Assembly: GCA_041391925.1 (NCBI GenBank)
Contig: JAWKNA010000005.1
Coordinates: 124,001 to 188,000 of the forward strand
DNA from: JBPOFM01 sp041391925
Lineage (GTDB): Bacteria > Bacteroidota > Bacteroidia > Flavobacteriales > Flavobacteriaceae
Reading direction: 5' to 3'
DNA length: 64,000 nucleotides
The position numbers and the translations under genes were made by a program. This document shows positions 51,471 through 60,840 of the stretch, one piece after another; positions within the stretch are counted from its first letter, which is position 1, and each line of letters starts with the position of its first letter. The notes beneath the pieces are model-generated. The model was not told where the DNA came from. It was given only the letters and a program-made list of their open reading frames with translations, and made no database searches.

Positions 51471-52508
51471 TTACAGTCGTTCTTCATCTGTTACAGTGTC
51501 TTCCTTACCGTATTCTTTACGATAAATTCGAACCATCGCCATAAAAAGGCTCACTAATAAAGGGCCAAATATTAAGCCTATGAAACCAAAAATTGGAACA
51601 CCAATAATGACACCAATTAAGGTAATCAACGGATGCACATTGTCCAATTTTTTAAGTATATATAATCTAATAATATTGTCTGTAGACCCTACCACTACAA
51701 AACCGTACAGTAAAATACCCCAAGCTTGAAAATTATCACCTGTAGAAAGTGCAATGATAAATACGGGAAGGATGCCCAATAATGTTCCAATAAAAGGGAT
51801 CATGCTACCTATAGTGGTAATGACAAACCAAAAAAACGGATTTTCAACACCAAAAATCCAGAAACCAATCAAAGCCACAATTCCTTGTGCGATTGCAACC
51901 AAAGGAATCCCTAGTGCATTGGAACGGACCATTGCTTGCATTTCATCACCGACCTCTCCCAGATTTTCTCGACTCAAAGGAATGTATTCCTTCAAAGATT
52001 CCCTAAGGGTCTTTCTATTGGTCAACATGTAATACAGCATAAAATACATAAGACCAATGGCAATAAATGCATTGAAAGTACCACCAACAAGATTCTGTAA
52101 GTTTTCGGAAATCCAACTGGTAATGGCACTTGTGTCAATGTTAGAATTAATGTCAAATCCAACGTATTGTTCGGTTTTCCCAACCTGTTCCTTAACAGCG
52201 TTAATGACCTCTTCACTATTGTTGACGGCTTTACCTATTTTATTGCCAAGCATCCAAATGATTCCAATAATAGGCAGCAAAATTCCCACAAAAGATAACA
52301 GCATGAGCATAATGGCTGCGACTGTTGGGTTCCATTTCTTTTTGTTGACGAGTTTTGCCATCCACTTCCGCAAAAGAATGTAGATGGTTACTGCCCCAAG
52401 TACGCCTGTTAAATAAGGAAGCATTTCCCTAAAAATAAGGCTTCCCATCAATAAAATGAGAAGCAATACAAAGATTTGACGAATGATTTGTGGATGAATC
52501 TGTTTCAT
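51471..52508 (-). CDS. AI-2E family transporter
   Basis: A 345-residue membrane protein with about eight segments, including IFVLLLILLMGSLIFREML, TVAAIMLMLLSFVGILLPII, FGVENPFFWFVITTIGSMIP and FGFIGLIFGPLLVSLFMAMV. PLVAIAQGIVALIGFWIFG and IPFIGTLLGILPVFIIAL are standard family motifs. The family was named for AI-2 export (YdgG/TqsA), but many members carry other solutes or act as Na/H antiporters, so the substrate is open. Single gene. Confidence 0.92.
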   Translation of the reverse strand: MKQIHPQIIRQIFVLLLILLMGSLIFREMLPYLTGVLGAVTIYILLRKWMAKLVNKKKWNPTVAAIMLMLLSFVGILLPIIGIIWMLGNKIGKAVNNSEEVINAVKEQVGKTEQYVGFDINSNIDTSAITSWISENLQNLVGGTFNAFIAIGLMYFMLYYMLTNRKTLRESLKEYIPLSRENLGEVGDEMQAMVRSNALGIPLVAIAQGIVALIGFWIFGVENPFFWFVITTIGSMIPFIGTLLGILPVFIIALSTGDNFQAWGILLYGFVVVGSTDNIIRLYILKKLDNVHPLITLIGVIIGVPIFGFIGLIFGPLLVSLFMAMVRIYRKEYGKEDTVTDEERL

Positions 52509-52611
52509 TTTTTATTGGATGACATACTTTGGATATCGCAGTTTCATGAGACTTAAATATACAGCAACTTTTTGATATTTCATCAAATATAAAAACTCCT
52601 ATGATTGAATA

Positions 52612-53820
52612 TTAACTCAAATCAATCTCAATTTGATTCTTAAGAATATCATCAAAAGTTTCTCGTTTCCTTATTAAATGTGCGTTATTGTTATGCCACA
52701 ATACTTCCGCAGGTCTGTATCTCGAATTGTAGTTGCTCGACATAGTAAAGCAATAGGCACCTGCATTTTTAAAACACAAAATATCGCCTTCGGTAATTTC
52801 ATTGATACGCCTATTGTTGGCGAAAGTATCCGTTTCACAAATATACCCAACAACCGAATAAAATCGTTCGCGGCCTTTTGGGTTCGAAATATTTTCAATC
52901 TCATGTTGAGACCCATAAAGCATCGGACGGATCAAATGATTGAATCCTGAATCAATCTGTGCAAAAACTGTGGAAGTGGTTTGTTTGACCACATTTACTT
53001 TTGCCAAGAAAAACCCAGCTTCGCTGACCAAAAATTTTCCAGGTTCAAAAGACAAGGTCAAATCCTTTCCGTAGGTCTTACAGAATTCGTTAAAACGTTT
53101 GCCAAGTTTTTTCCCCAATTCCTCAATATTGGTTTCGATATCACCTTTTTTATAAGGCACTTTAAATCCAGAACCAAAGTCAATAAACTCCAAATCCTTA
53201 AAATGGGTTGCAGTATCAAACAAGATTTCGCTGGCGTATAAGAACACATCAATATCCAAAATATCACTTCCTGTGTGCATGTGGATGCCATTAATGTTCA
53301 TGTTGGTGTTTTCTACAATTCTGAACAAATGTGGCAATTGATGGATGGAGATTCCAAATTTACTATCAATATGTCCCACTGAAATATTGGTATTGCCACC
53401 AGCCATGACATGAGGATTAATGCGCACACAAACTGGCGTTTTTGGATGGCGTGTACCAAATTGCTCCAAAATGGATAAATTATCAATGTTTATTTGGACA
53501 CCAAGCTGTGCAGCCATTTCGATTTCTTCCAAGGAAACACCATTGGGTGTATAAATGATTTGTTCAGGTGAAAATCCTGCGGCCAAGCCCAATTTCACTT
53601 CTTGTATGGAAACGGTATCGAGCCCTGAACCCAAGGTATTGAACAATTTCAAAACGGAAACATTCGATAAGGCCTTCACGGCATAATTGATTTTCAAACG
53701 CTTTACGTTATTGAATGCCGACGTCAAACGTTTATACTGAGACGTGATTTTTTCGGAATTATAAACATACACAGGGCTCCCATAATCACTGGCAATCTTC
53801 AATAAAGTTTCGTTTTTCAT
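52612..53820 (-). CDS. lysA: diaminopimelate decarboxylase
   Basis: A 402-residue PLP enzyme making lysine from meso-diaminopimelate. The PLP Lys49 is in INYAVKALSN, GLDTVSIQEVKLGLAAGF follows, and the C-terminal half has GIHMHTGSDI, FIDFGSGFKVPY, LSFEPGKFLVSEAG, ICETDTFANN and ENAGAYCFTMSSNYNSR-like text for substrate binding. Close relatives decarboxylate arginine or carboxynorspermidine; the ICETDT and GxGAYxxxMSSxYN patterns favour lysA. Single gene. Confidence 0.93.
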   Translation of the reverse strand: MKNETLLKIASDYGSPVYVYNSEKITSQYKRLTSAFNNVKRLKINYAVKALSNVSVLKLFNTLGSGLDTVSIQEVKLGLAAGFSPEQIIYTPNGVSLEEIEMAAQLGVQINIDNLSILEQFGTRHPKTPVCVRINPHVMAGGNTNISVGHIDSKFGISIHQLPHLFRIVENTNMNINGIHMHTGSDILDIDVFLYASEILFDTATHFKDLEFIDFGSGFKVPYKKGDIETNIEELGKKLGKRFNEFCKTYGKDLTLSFEPGKFLVSEAGFFLAKVNVVKQTTSTVFAQIDSGFNHLIRPMLYGSQHEIENISNPKGRERFYSVVGYICETDTFANNRRINEITEGDILCFKNAGAYCFTMSSNYNSRYRPAEVLWHNNNAHLIRKRETFDDILKNQIEIDLS

Positions 53821-53948
53821 TGGAAATAATAATTTATTTAAGTGAGTAAAATTAAAATTTGTGGTTGAGTATTCTAATAAAAATTTTGCTTATTAACATT
53901 TAAATAACTCAAAAGGTAGAACGTAGGCAATACTTAATCTAAAAAAGA

Positions 53949-53979
53949 TTGCTAAAAAGGGTAAGTATGTTTACTTTTG
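53949..53979 (+). promoter_or_regulatory. promoter of sucC
   Basis: TTG at 53949-53951, 20 bp, then TACTTTTG at 53972-53979, 25 bp before the sucC start. Confidence 0.6.
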
Positions 53980-54004
53980 TGCTGCAATAATTAGACTCAT
54001 TAAG

Positions 54005-55195
54005 ATGAATTTACACGAATATCAAGGAAAAGAAATTTTAAGCAGTTTTGGCGTACGTATTCAAAGAGGAATCGTGGCACACAATGCCAATGAAGCTGTA
54101 GTGGCTGCAAAACAACTGACCGCAGAAACTGGAACTGGATGGCACGTCATCAAGGCACAAATCCATGCAGGTGGACGTGGAAAAGGAGGTGGAGTCAAAT
54201 TGGCCAAGAGTCTAAAGGAGGTTGAAGAAATTGCCGGAAAAATTATTGGCATGAACTTGATTACGCCGCAAACATCCAAAGAAGGGAAAAAAGTACACCA
54301 AGTTTTGGTTGCTGAAGATGTTTATTATCCGGGTGCAAGTGAAACCAATGAGTTTTACATGTCTGTTTTATTGAATAGAGCAACAGGCCGAAACATGATT
54401 ATGTATTCTACAGAAGGCGGAATGGACATTGAGTCTGTTGCCGAAAAAACACCTCATTTAATTTTCACAGAAGAAATTGACCCTTCAGTTGGGTTAATGC
54501 CTTTTCAGGCCAGACGTGTAGCGTTTAATCTAGGATTGGAAGGAAATGCTTTCAAGGAAATGACGAAATTTGTCAGTTCATTATATACTGCTTACGTAAA
54601 ATCGGATGCGTCATTGTTTGAAATCAACCCTGTTTTGAAGACTAGCGATGATAAAATTATGGCTGTGGATGCTAAAGTAACGATTGATGATAATGCCTTG
54701 TTCAGACATCGTAATTATGAAGAACTTCGGGATTTACGTGAAGAAAATGCCATAGAAGTTGAGGCGAAAGCTGTTGGGCTTAACTATGTAGACCTCGACG
54801 GAAACGTTGGTTGTATGGTGAATGGCGCAGGATTGGCAATGGCAACCATGGATTTGATTAAGCAGGCAGGTGGAGAGCCAGCCAATTTCTTGGACGTTGG
54901 AGGAACTGCGGATGCAGCTCGTGTTGAAGCTGCCTTTAGAATTATCCTAAAAGATCCAGCGGTAAAAGCTATCCTGATAAATATTTTTGGAGGTATCGTT
55001 CGTTGCGACAGAGTTGCTCAAGGTGTCATCGACGCTTATAAAAATATTGGAACCATCAATGTGCCAATTATCGTACGTTTACAGGGAACCAATGCTGATA
55101 TTGCCAAGAAAATGATAGATGATTCAGGATTGGATGTGCTGAGCGCTACAGAATTCCAGGAAGCTGCTGATAAAGTTCAACAGGTACTTTCTTGA
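54005..55195 (+). CDS. sucC: succinate--CoA ligase, beta subunit
   Basis: A 396-residue TCA-cycle enzyme subunit with an ATP-grasp domain (MNLHEYQGKEILSSFGV, HAGGRGKGGGVKLAKSLKEV, EINPVL, AVDAKVTIDDNALFRH) and the C-terminal CoA-ligase flavodoxin-like domain (NGAGLAMATMDLIKQAGG, NFLDVGGTADAARV, NIFGGIVRCDRVA, VPIIVRLQGTNADIAKK). With SucD it makes ATP from succinyl-CoA. The alpha subunit gene is not next to it, a frequent layout in Bacteroidetes. It has its own promoter and terminator. Confidence 0.97.
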   Translation: MNLHEYQGKEILSSFGVRIQRGIVAHNANEAVVAAKQLTAETGTGWHVIKAQIHAGGRGKGGGVKLAKSLKEVEEIAGKIIGMNLITPQTSKEGKKVHQVLVAEDVYYPGASETNEFYMSVLLNRATGRNMIMYSTEGGMDIESVAEKTPHLIFTEEIDPSVGLMPFQARRVAFNLGLEGNAFKEMTKFVSSLYTAYVKSDASLFEINPVLKTSDDKIMAVDAKVTIDDNALFRHRNYEELRDLREENAIEVEAKAVGLNYVDLDGNVGCMVNGAGLAMATMDLIKQAGGEPANFLDVGGTADAARVEAAFRIILKDPAVKAILINIFGGIVRCDRVAQGVIDAYKNIGTINVPIIVRLQGTNADIAKKMIDDSGLDVLSATEFQEAADKVQQVLS

Positions 55196-55222
55196 CTGAA
55201 ATAAGAATAAAATAACAAACAT

Positions 55223-55249
55223 AAAGCTCCAAATCTGGAGCTTTTTTTA
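55223..55249 (+). terminator. terminator of sucC, shared with cysH
   Basis: AAAGCTCC/GGAGCTTT with a 6-nt loop and a T-run on the plus strand, between convergent sucC and cysH. Confidence 0.85.
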
Positions 55250-55945
55250 CAGATGCAATCCACATTCGGTTTTAGGACTGTTGTTCCAACGTCCACTTCG
55301 GTCTTCACCTGGCACAGTACAATGTGAGCAACCAATGGAATTGTAACCTTTGGCAACCAAGGGATGAAAAGGTAGCTGATGTTCTTTTATATAGTTGTCA
55401 CGTTGTTCTTTAGAAATATCCAATAAAGGGTAAAACTTCAAAATATCTCCTCGCAATTCAAAAATATCCAAACTGGCTCTGTGGTCACTTTGCCATTCCA
55501 TCAACCCTGAAGCCCAAACTTTATATTTATTCTTGATGATGTCCAATGGTTTTACTTTATTGATGGAACAACAGAAATCGGGATTTTTTTTCCAGGTTTC
55601 ATCTTCGGTCGTGAAGTTATGTTCTTCCTTCAAGGCACTGATAGAAGACACATTCAGTCCATATAGCTCGGTAAGTTTCTTTTTATATTCCAAAGTATCT
55701 TCAAAATGATAACCTGTATCAATGAAAAACACTTTTTGATTGTTATTGGCCTCTGAAAATAATTTGAGGAAAAATGCCGAAGTCGCAGCAAATGAGCTCG
55801 TAAGCATCACCTCACTGACATCAAAATCATTGTACAGTTCCTTGATGCGTTGGGTAGCAGAAAGTGGCTTGTACTTTTTGTTTAAAGCTGCAATCTGTAC
55901 ATCAGTAATTTGAATTCGTTTTATTTCAGAAACACTCTCAAACAT
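55247..55945 (-). CDS. cysH: phosphoadenylyl- or adenylyl-sulfate reductase
   Basis: A 232-residue enzyme of assimilatory sulfate reduction, giving sulfite from APS (or PAPS). It has EVMLTSSFAATSAFFLKLFS, FFIDTGYHFEDTLEYKKKL, and two Cys pairs: FCCSINKVKPL near 119 and GCSHCTVPGEDRSGRW, the CC/CxxC motif of [4Fe-4S] APS reductases, with ECGLHL at the C-terminus. This motif set suggests APS rather than PAPS. No cysN, cysD or cysI lies nearby. Confidence 0.93.
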   Translation of the reverse strand: MFESVSEIKRIQITDVQIAALNKKYKPLSATQRIKELYNDFDVSEVMLTSSFAATSAFFLKLFSEANNNQKVFFIDTGYHFEDTLEYKKKLTELYGLNVSSISALKEEHNFTTEDETWKKNPDFCCSINKVKPLDIIKNKYKVWASGLMEWQSDHRASLDIFELRGDILKFYPLLDISKEQRDNYIKEHQLPFHPLVAKGYNSIGCSHCTVPGEDRSGRWNNSPKTECGLHL

Positions 55946-56044
55946 ATTTGCTATTAATCCATTGAAGTATAAGTGTGCAAACTACCATTTTGTTTTAAGG
56001 GAGAAAAACGTTTTTGAAATTTTTAGGAAATCAATAAAAAAGAC

Positions 56045-56281
56045 CTATTTTTTTTCCTTTTTTGGCATCGGACCACGCAAATGAATGATTAATCCATTAA
56101 GGAAGTTGCGAAGGATTTGGTCGCCACATTCCACATATTTGGGATGGTCTTCTTTCCTGAAAAATGCTCCCAATTCGCTTTTGGAAATCCTGAAATCAAC
56201 CAATTCCAGAATTTTTACAATGTCGTCATCGCGGAGTTTTAATGCCACTCGTAATTTTTTGAAAATATCGTTGTTAGTCAT
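56045..56281 (-). CDS. DUF1456 (YehS-type) protein, single-repeat form
   Basis: A 78-residue protein: MTNNDIFKKLRVALKLRDDD, then ILELVDFRISKSELGAFFRK and LRNFLNGLIIHLRGP. The YehS family usually has two such repeats in about 150 residues; here there is one plus a Lys-rich tail. Function unknown. It starts 4 bp before the end of the esterase gene in the same strand, so the two are likely co-transcribed. Confidence 0.75.
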   Translation of the reverse strand: MTNNDIFKKLRVALKLRDDDIVKILELVDFRISKSELGAFFRKEDHPKYVECGDQILRNFLNGLIIHLRGPMPKKEKK

Positions 56282-56284
56282 ACA

Positions 56285-57112
56285 TCATTCTTTTATTAAC
56301 CATTGATAAGCTTCTGGAAAGTTAGTGCTCCATAAGATTTCATTATGATGTCCATTTGGAATCACCTTATCTATTATATTTTTTTCGGGAACTCCCTTGT
56401 TTTTTAGTAATTGGACCATTTCATGTTGGTCTGCAACCATTTGGGAAGCATCTTCAGCAGTTTGACCTTCTTCCGAACCTACTAAAAAATAAAACTTTTT
56501 GTCAGAATCTATAGTGGAGCCTTTCAAGAATTCGAGCATTTCTTTTTTGTTGATCCATATGGCAGGTGAAAAAACTCCTGCTTTTCCAAAGGTCTTGGGA
56601 TATTTAACAACGGCATACAATGAAATCAATCCTCCCAAGGAAGAACCCCAAATGCTTGTATGCTTAACGTCTGAAAAAGTTCTGTAAGAGGAATCAATTT
56701 TTGGCTTCAATGTTTCAATGATAAAACCTAAATATGCATCTCCCTTTCCACCTCCATACTTTTCGTGTGGATAGGGCGTGAGTTCATCAATTCGTTTTTC
56801 GTTGCCATGTTCAATGCCCACGATGATAGTTTCGTCTTCTGAAATGGAATCCAAATACTCATCCACTTTCCATTCACCAACATACGAAGTGGTGGCATCA
56901 AACAAATTTTGTGCATCGTGCATGTAAATGACGGAATATGATTTTTCAGAATTTTTATAAGATTTCGGTATGTATACCCAAATTTTCTTCTTGGTTTTCA
57001 ATTGTGGTGCCTCAATACTAAAAGTGTCAACTTGTTGTGAAGCAGTACTTTGTGCGGAAATTCTTAAAGAGAAAACACATAAAAAAGCCAATAAAAAGTT
57101 TCTTAACTGCAT
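56285..57112 (-). CDS. secreted alpha/beta-fold esterase (esterase D/Fes type)
   Basis: A 275-residue exported hydrolase with a signal peptide ending at SAQS. YSVIYMHDAQNLFD, DETIIVGIEHGNEKRIDELT, the nucleophile in WGSSLGGLISLYAV, and a C-terminal NGHHNEILWS with the His form the catalytic set of the esterase-D/enterochelin-esterase fold. The substrate could be a siderophore or a sugar ester. It ends 3 bp before the DUF1456 start. Confidence 0.88.
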   Translation of the reverse strand: MQLRNFLLAFLCVFSLRISAQSTASQQVDTFSIEAPQLKTKKKIWVYIPKSYKNSEKSYSVIYMHDAQNLFDATTSYVGEWKVDEYLDSISEDETIIVGIEHGNEKRIDELTPYPHEKYGGGKGDAYLGFIIETLKPKIDSSYRTFSDVKHTSIWGSSLGGLISLYAVVKYPKTFGKAGVFSPAIWINKKEMLEFLKGSTIDSDKKFYFLVGSEEGQTAEDASQMVADQHEMVQLLKNKGVPEKNIIDKVIPNGHHNEILWSTNFPEAYQWLIKE

Positions 57113-57254
57113 GATTTTTAAGTCTTAACGAATGATGAAAGTTGAAAAATACCGATAAAACGTCATAAATTTTTCGACAAGTTACATTTTATCAACGACA
57201 ATAACATTTTTAAAGTCATTAACTTTATCATATAAAATTAACACTTCTTCTATT

Positions 57255-57656
57255 ATGATCAATCGTGTTGAAAAATTAAGTTTACTGTCCGAGATGATAG
57301 CGTTCGCACAAACGGATGCCAATCTAAAATCCATCGAATATAGATTTCTTTTAGGTGTTGCCAAACAATTGGATATTTCACAGACAGATTTTGATTATTT
57401 AATAAAGTATCCAGTAAATTATGTTCATTTAAAATCGCATAGTGAACGCATTGTCCAATTCCATCGTTTGGTTTTGTTGATGAATCTTGGTAGTGAAATC
57501 ACCGAAAGAGAATTGGTAAAACTTCATAATTTCGGTTTAAGAATGGGATTAAGCCATGAATCCATCAACAGAGTATTGGATTTGATGGAAAGTTTCCCCA
57601 ATAAGATTGTCCCTCCTGATTTTTTGATTGATATTTTTAAGGTTCAATATAATTAA
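57255..57656 (+). CDS. TerB-like helical protein
   Basis: A 133-residue all-helical protein: EKLSLLSEMIAFAQTDANLK, FLLGVAKQLDISQTDFDYL, ERIVQFHRLVLLMNLG and FGLRMGLSHESINRVL. The repeated acidic/helical pattern is that of the TerB-like fold (DUF533/TerB group). In several flavobacterial genomes such a gene is mislabelled as excinuclease B, from memory, and nothing here supports that. Function unknown. A terminator follows. Confidence 0.7.
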   Translation: MINRVEKLSLLSEMIAFAQTDANLKSIEYRFLLGVAKQLDISQTDFDYLIKYPVNYVHLKSHSERIVQFHRLVLLMNLGSEITERELVKLHNFGLRMGLSHESINRVLDLMESFPNKIVPPDFLIDIFKVQYN

Positions 57657-57671
57657 GAAAAAAAACTTAAA

Positions 57672-57704
57672 CCCCTTCTGAAACATTCAAAAGGGGCTTT
57701 TTTT
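57672..57704 (+). terminator. bidirectional terminator
   Basis: CCCCTT and AAGGGG arms around a 13-nt loop, followed by a long T-run, between convergent genes. Confidence 0.75.
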
Positions 57705-57707
57705 TGA

Positions 57708-58412
57708 TTAAAGAGTTTCAAGGATACGTTCTTCATGTATATGGAAATTATATCTTATTTGATATTTTCCGCCAACAAAGTATAAAGGCTCTCCAAAATC
57801 ACCTGTCCTAAATTCGTTTTCTACAAAATTATTTGCATCCACTGCTGTATTGGCATATCTAATCATAATAGGCTTGAAAACATCATCTGAAGTTGTTAAC
57901 GGGTTGCCGTCACTTTCAGAAGCTGCTTGATGAACTCGCCTATCCAACTCATGCAAATTCTCGGCAAAAGCTTGGAATGCGATGGCGTTATCCTCAAATT
58001 CATAACGTCTTAATTCAGAAACTGTGCGATCAAAACAGTTCCAAAAAATCTTTTTGACTACACCATTAAAATCACTTATGGTATGTCCTTGATCTTTTTC
58101 AATCATATAAATTACAAACATGGCATGTAAATCATCAGATTTGACTTCGTGGCTTGCTAGCAATAGCCCATCCGCATTAGGACCTGGATTATTGCCCAAA
58201 CTTGGTGTGTCTGATGTGGATGTGGAAGATTGATAATCTTTCACATCGCCACTGCTCATACTACCAACTTTAAAGGGCGGAATTGTCATACGATGTCCGT
58301 GTTTGGTTATTCCAAAACCCAAGAGGTGGATTTCATCATTTCCCACTTCACTACTTTCAGTATTGCAGGTAACATCGTGTAGAACTAAACGTAAGGTATA
58401 CTTTTTACTCAT
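57708..58412 (-). CDS. hypothetical protein, unknown family
   Basis: A 234-residue protein without signal peptide or membrane segment. The first 40 residues (YTLRLVLHDVTCNTESSEVG, then NDEIHLLGFGITKHG) look like a C2- or beta-sandwich start with an acidic metal-site look (E…D-E). A Gly/Ser/Pro-rich stretch follows (SSTSTSDTPSLGNNPGPNAD), then a helical part (IFWNCFDRTVSELRRYEF). No known family. It has its own promoter-like box (TATATTTG on the minus strand at 58577-58584). Confidence 0.6.
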   Translation of the reverse strand: MSKKYTLRLVLHDVTCNTESSEVGNDEIHLLGFGITKHGHRMTIPPFKVGSMSSGDVKDYQSSTSTSDTPSLGNNPGPNADGLLLASHEVKSDDLHAMFVIYMIEKDQGHTISDFNGVVKKIFWNCFDRTVSELRRYEFEDNAIAFQAFAENLHELDRRVHQAASESDGNPLTTSDDVFKPIMIRYANTAVDANNFVENEFRTGDFGEPLYFVGGKYQIRYNFHIHEERILETL

Positions 58413-58724
58413 ACTATAAAGGTTTAAAGGTTACACTGGTTGGTTAAAACTGTTCTGCTATTAATCAATTAAAACGGGTGGAACCAAGGGATACTTATTT
58501 ACTATCATTTTGGCAAAAACGAATATGCCCATAACAACCTCTTATACCTTTTCAATAATATATGTACCTTGTCTAACAAATATATAAAAAACAAGAATAT
58601 AAAAAACTAATAATTAGTTAGTTAAGAACTAAAAATTAAAATTCTTACAAAAAAAATTAACGCCTATTTTATGAATTTTATCAGTAAAATATGATAAATT
58701 TTTATTAGAAATAAATGAAGAAAA
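58413..58724. other. AT-rich intergenic stretch
   Basis: About 310 bp between uvrB and the hypothetical gene. It contains the candidate -7 box at 58577-58584 (minus strand) and otherwise nothing recognised. Confidence 0.5.
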
Positions 58725-60725
58725 TTATTGAATTCTTACAATTTTTTCTTGTAATGTTTTTATTTCATCTCGCAATTGAGCTGCGATGATAAAGTCCAGC
58801 GCTTTTGCGGCTTGTTCCATCAATTTACGCTTGTCACGGATTTTCTTTTCCATTTGTGACTTTGTCAGATATTTGCTTTCTGGTTCAGCCGCTTTTTGTG
58901 CTTCCAATTCGTAACGGTAGGTGCTGACGGAATTCTTTGACAGAGCATTATCCAGACTTTTGTTTAAAGCGGTAGGCGTGATGTTGTTTTCGGTATTGTA
59001 CGCAATCTGTTTTTCGCGTCTGTAATTGGTTTCATCGATGGTCTTTTGCATGCTTGAGGTTATGGTATCTGCATACATAATGGCTTTTCCGTTAAGGTGA
59101 CGAGCTGCTCTTCCCACGGTCTGTGTCAAGGAACGGTTGGAGCGCAAGAAGCCTTCTTTATCGGCATCTAGGATAGCGACGAGGGATACTTCTGGCAAAT
59201 CCAAGCCTTCTCTCAATAGGTTGACACCGACCAAGACATCAAACAAACCTTTTCGTAAATCTTGCATGATTTCGACACGTTCCAAGGTATCGACGTCGCT
59301 ATGGATGTAGCGGACTCTGATTTGGATTCTTGCCAAATATTTGGTCAGTTCCTCTGCCATGCGTTTGGTAAGGGTGGTGACCAAGGTACGTTCGTCTTTT
59401 TCTACCCTATCTTGGATTTCTTCAATTAAATCATCAATTTGATTGAGGCTTGAACGGACTTCTATGATAGGGTCGAGGAGTCCTGTGGGGCGAATGACCT
59501 GTTCTACATAGACGCCATCGGTTTTTTGGAGTTCGTAGTCGGCGGGTGTGGCACTGACGTAGATGACTTGGTTCTGAAGGGCTTCGAATTCTTCAAATTT
59601 AAGCGGGCGATTGTCCATGGCGGCTGGTAATCGGAAGCCGTAATCGACCAAATTTTCTTTTCTGCTCCTATCGCCGCCGTACATGGCGTGCACTTGTGAG
59701 ATGGTGACGTGGCTTTCATCGACCACCATCAAATAATCTTTTGGGAAATAGTCCAGGAGGCAAAAGGGGCGTGTGCCTGGGAGTCTTCCGTCGAGATAGC
59801 GGGAATAGTTTTCGATGCCTGAACAGTAGCCAAGCTCCCTTATCATTTCCAAATCAAATTCTGTTCGTTCCTGGAGTCGTTTTGCTTCGAGATGTTTTCC
59901 TATGTCCTTGAAATAATCAACTTGTTTGACCAAATCATCCTGAATGTGGCGGATGGCGCCCTGCAAGCGTTCCGGTGACGTGACAAACATGTTGGCTGGA
60001 TAGATATTCAGCTTGTCGTACTTTTCTATGACTTCATTGGTCTGGGCGTTGAAGGCTTCCATGTCTTCGATTTCATCCCCAAAAAAATGGATTCGGAAGG
60101 CGTGGTCAGCATAGCCTGGAAAGATATCGACGGTGTCGCCCTTAATCCTGAAGTTGCCGTTATTGAACTCTGCTTCGGTGCGAGAATAAAGGCTTTGAAC
60201 CAACTGGTGCAACAACTTGGTGCGGGAGATGATTTGGTCTCTTTCTAATGTAATCACATTTTTTTGAAACTCCACAGGGTTTCCGATACCATATAAACAG
60301 GACACGGAGGCGACGACGAGGACATCGCGACGGCCGGAGAGGAGGGACGAGGTGGTGCTCAACCGCATCTTCTCGATTTCCTCATTGATGGACAAATCTT
60401 TCTCGATATAGACGCCGGAGACTGGGATGTAGGCTTCGGGTTGGTAGTAATCGTAATAGGAAACGAAGTATTCGACGGCATTGTCGGGGAAAAAGAGTTT
60501 GAACTCGGAGTATAGTTGGGCTGCGAGTGTTTTGTTGTGCGCCAAGACCAAGGTTGGGCGCTGTACTTTCTGGATGACGTTTGCCACGGTAAAGGTTTTG
60601 CCCGAACCCGTGACGCCCAGGAGGGTTTGGTATTTTTCATCGGAGGTGATGCCTTTTGAAAGTTTATCAATGGCTTGTGGTTGGTCTCCTGTGGGTTTGT
60701 AACCGGATTTTATTTTGAATTGCAT
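58725..60725 (-). CDS. uvrB: excinuclease ABC subunit B
   Basis: A 666-residue DNA repair helicase-like protein. Walker A is LLGVTGSGKTFTVAN, the beta-hairpin that enters DNA is in YDYYQPEAYIPVSGVYIEKD, DESHVTISQ is motif II, and LREGLDLPEVSLVAILDADK and QTVGRAARHLNG are motifs V and VI. The C-terminal UVR motif for UvrC binding is at about 630-665 (MEQAAKALDFIIAAQLRDEI). It works with UvrA and UvrC in nucleotide excision repair. Single gene. Confidence 0.98.
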   Translation of the reverse strand: MQFKIKSGYKPTGDQPQAIDKLSKGITSDEKYQTLLGVTGSGKTFTVANVIQKVQRPTLVLAHNKTLAAQLYSEFKLFFPDNAVEYFVSYYDYYQPEAYIPVSGVYIEKDLSINEEIEKMRLSTTSSLLSGRRDVLVVASVSCLYGIGNPVEFQKNVITLERDQIISRTKLLHQLVQSLYSRTEAEFNNGNFRIKGDTVDIFPGYADHAFRIHFFGDEIEDMEAFNAQTNEVIEKYDKLNIYPANMFVTSPERLQGAIRHIQDDLVKQVDYFKDIGKHLEAKRLQERTEFDLEMIRELGYCSGIENYSRYLDGRLPGTRPFCLLDYFPKDYLMVVDESHVTISQVHAMYGGDRSRKENLVDYGFRLPAAMDNRPLKFEEFEALQNQVIYVSATPADYELQKTDGVYVEQVIRPTGLLDPIIEVRSSLNQIDDLIEEIQDRVEKDERTLVTTLTKRMAEELTKYLARIQIRVRYIHSDVDTLERVEIMQDLRKGLFDVLVGVNLLREGLDLPEVSLVAILDADKEGFLRSNRSLTQTVGRAARHLNGKAIMYADTITSSMQKTIDETNYRREKQIAYNTENNITPTALNKSLDNALSKNSVSTYRYELEAQKAAEPESKYLTKSQMEKKIRDKRKLMEQAAKALDFIIAAQLRDEIKTLQEKIVRIQ

Positions 60726-60840
60726 AGTACTTCAAATTTAAGATTTTCATAAGAAAGAATTCATAAGAAAAACTCAAAATTCACTCAGCAAAATCAATTA
60801 ATAACATTAGTAGATTGAAAAGGGAATTTTTTTTAATTTT

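Noticed and set aside
57182..57364. 60-codon minus-strand frame overlapping the TerB-like gene start
   Set aside because: The plus-strand gene has a clear helical pattern, a good start and a terminator, so this frame is an antisense artefact.
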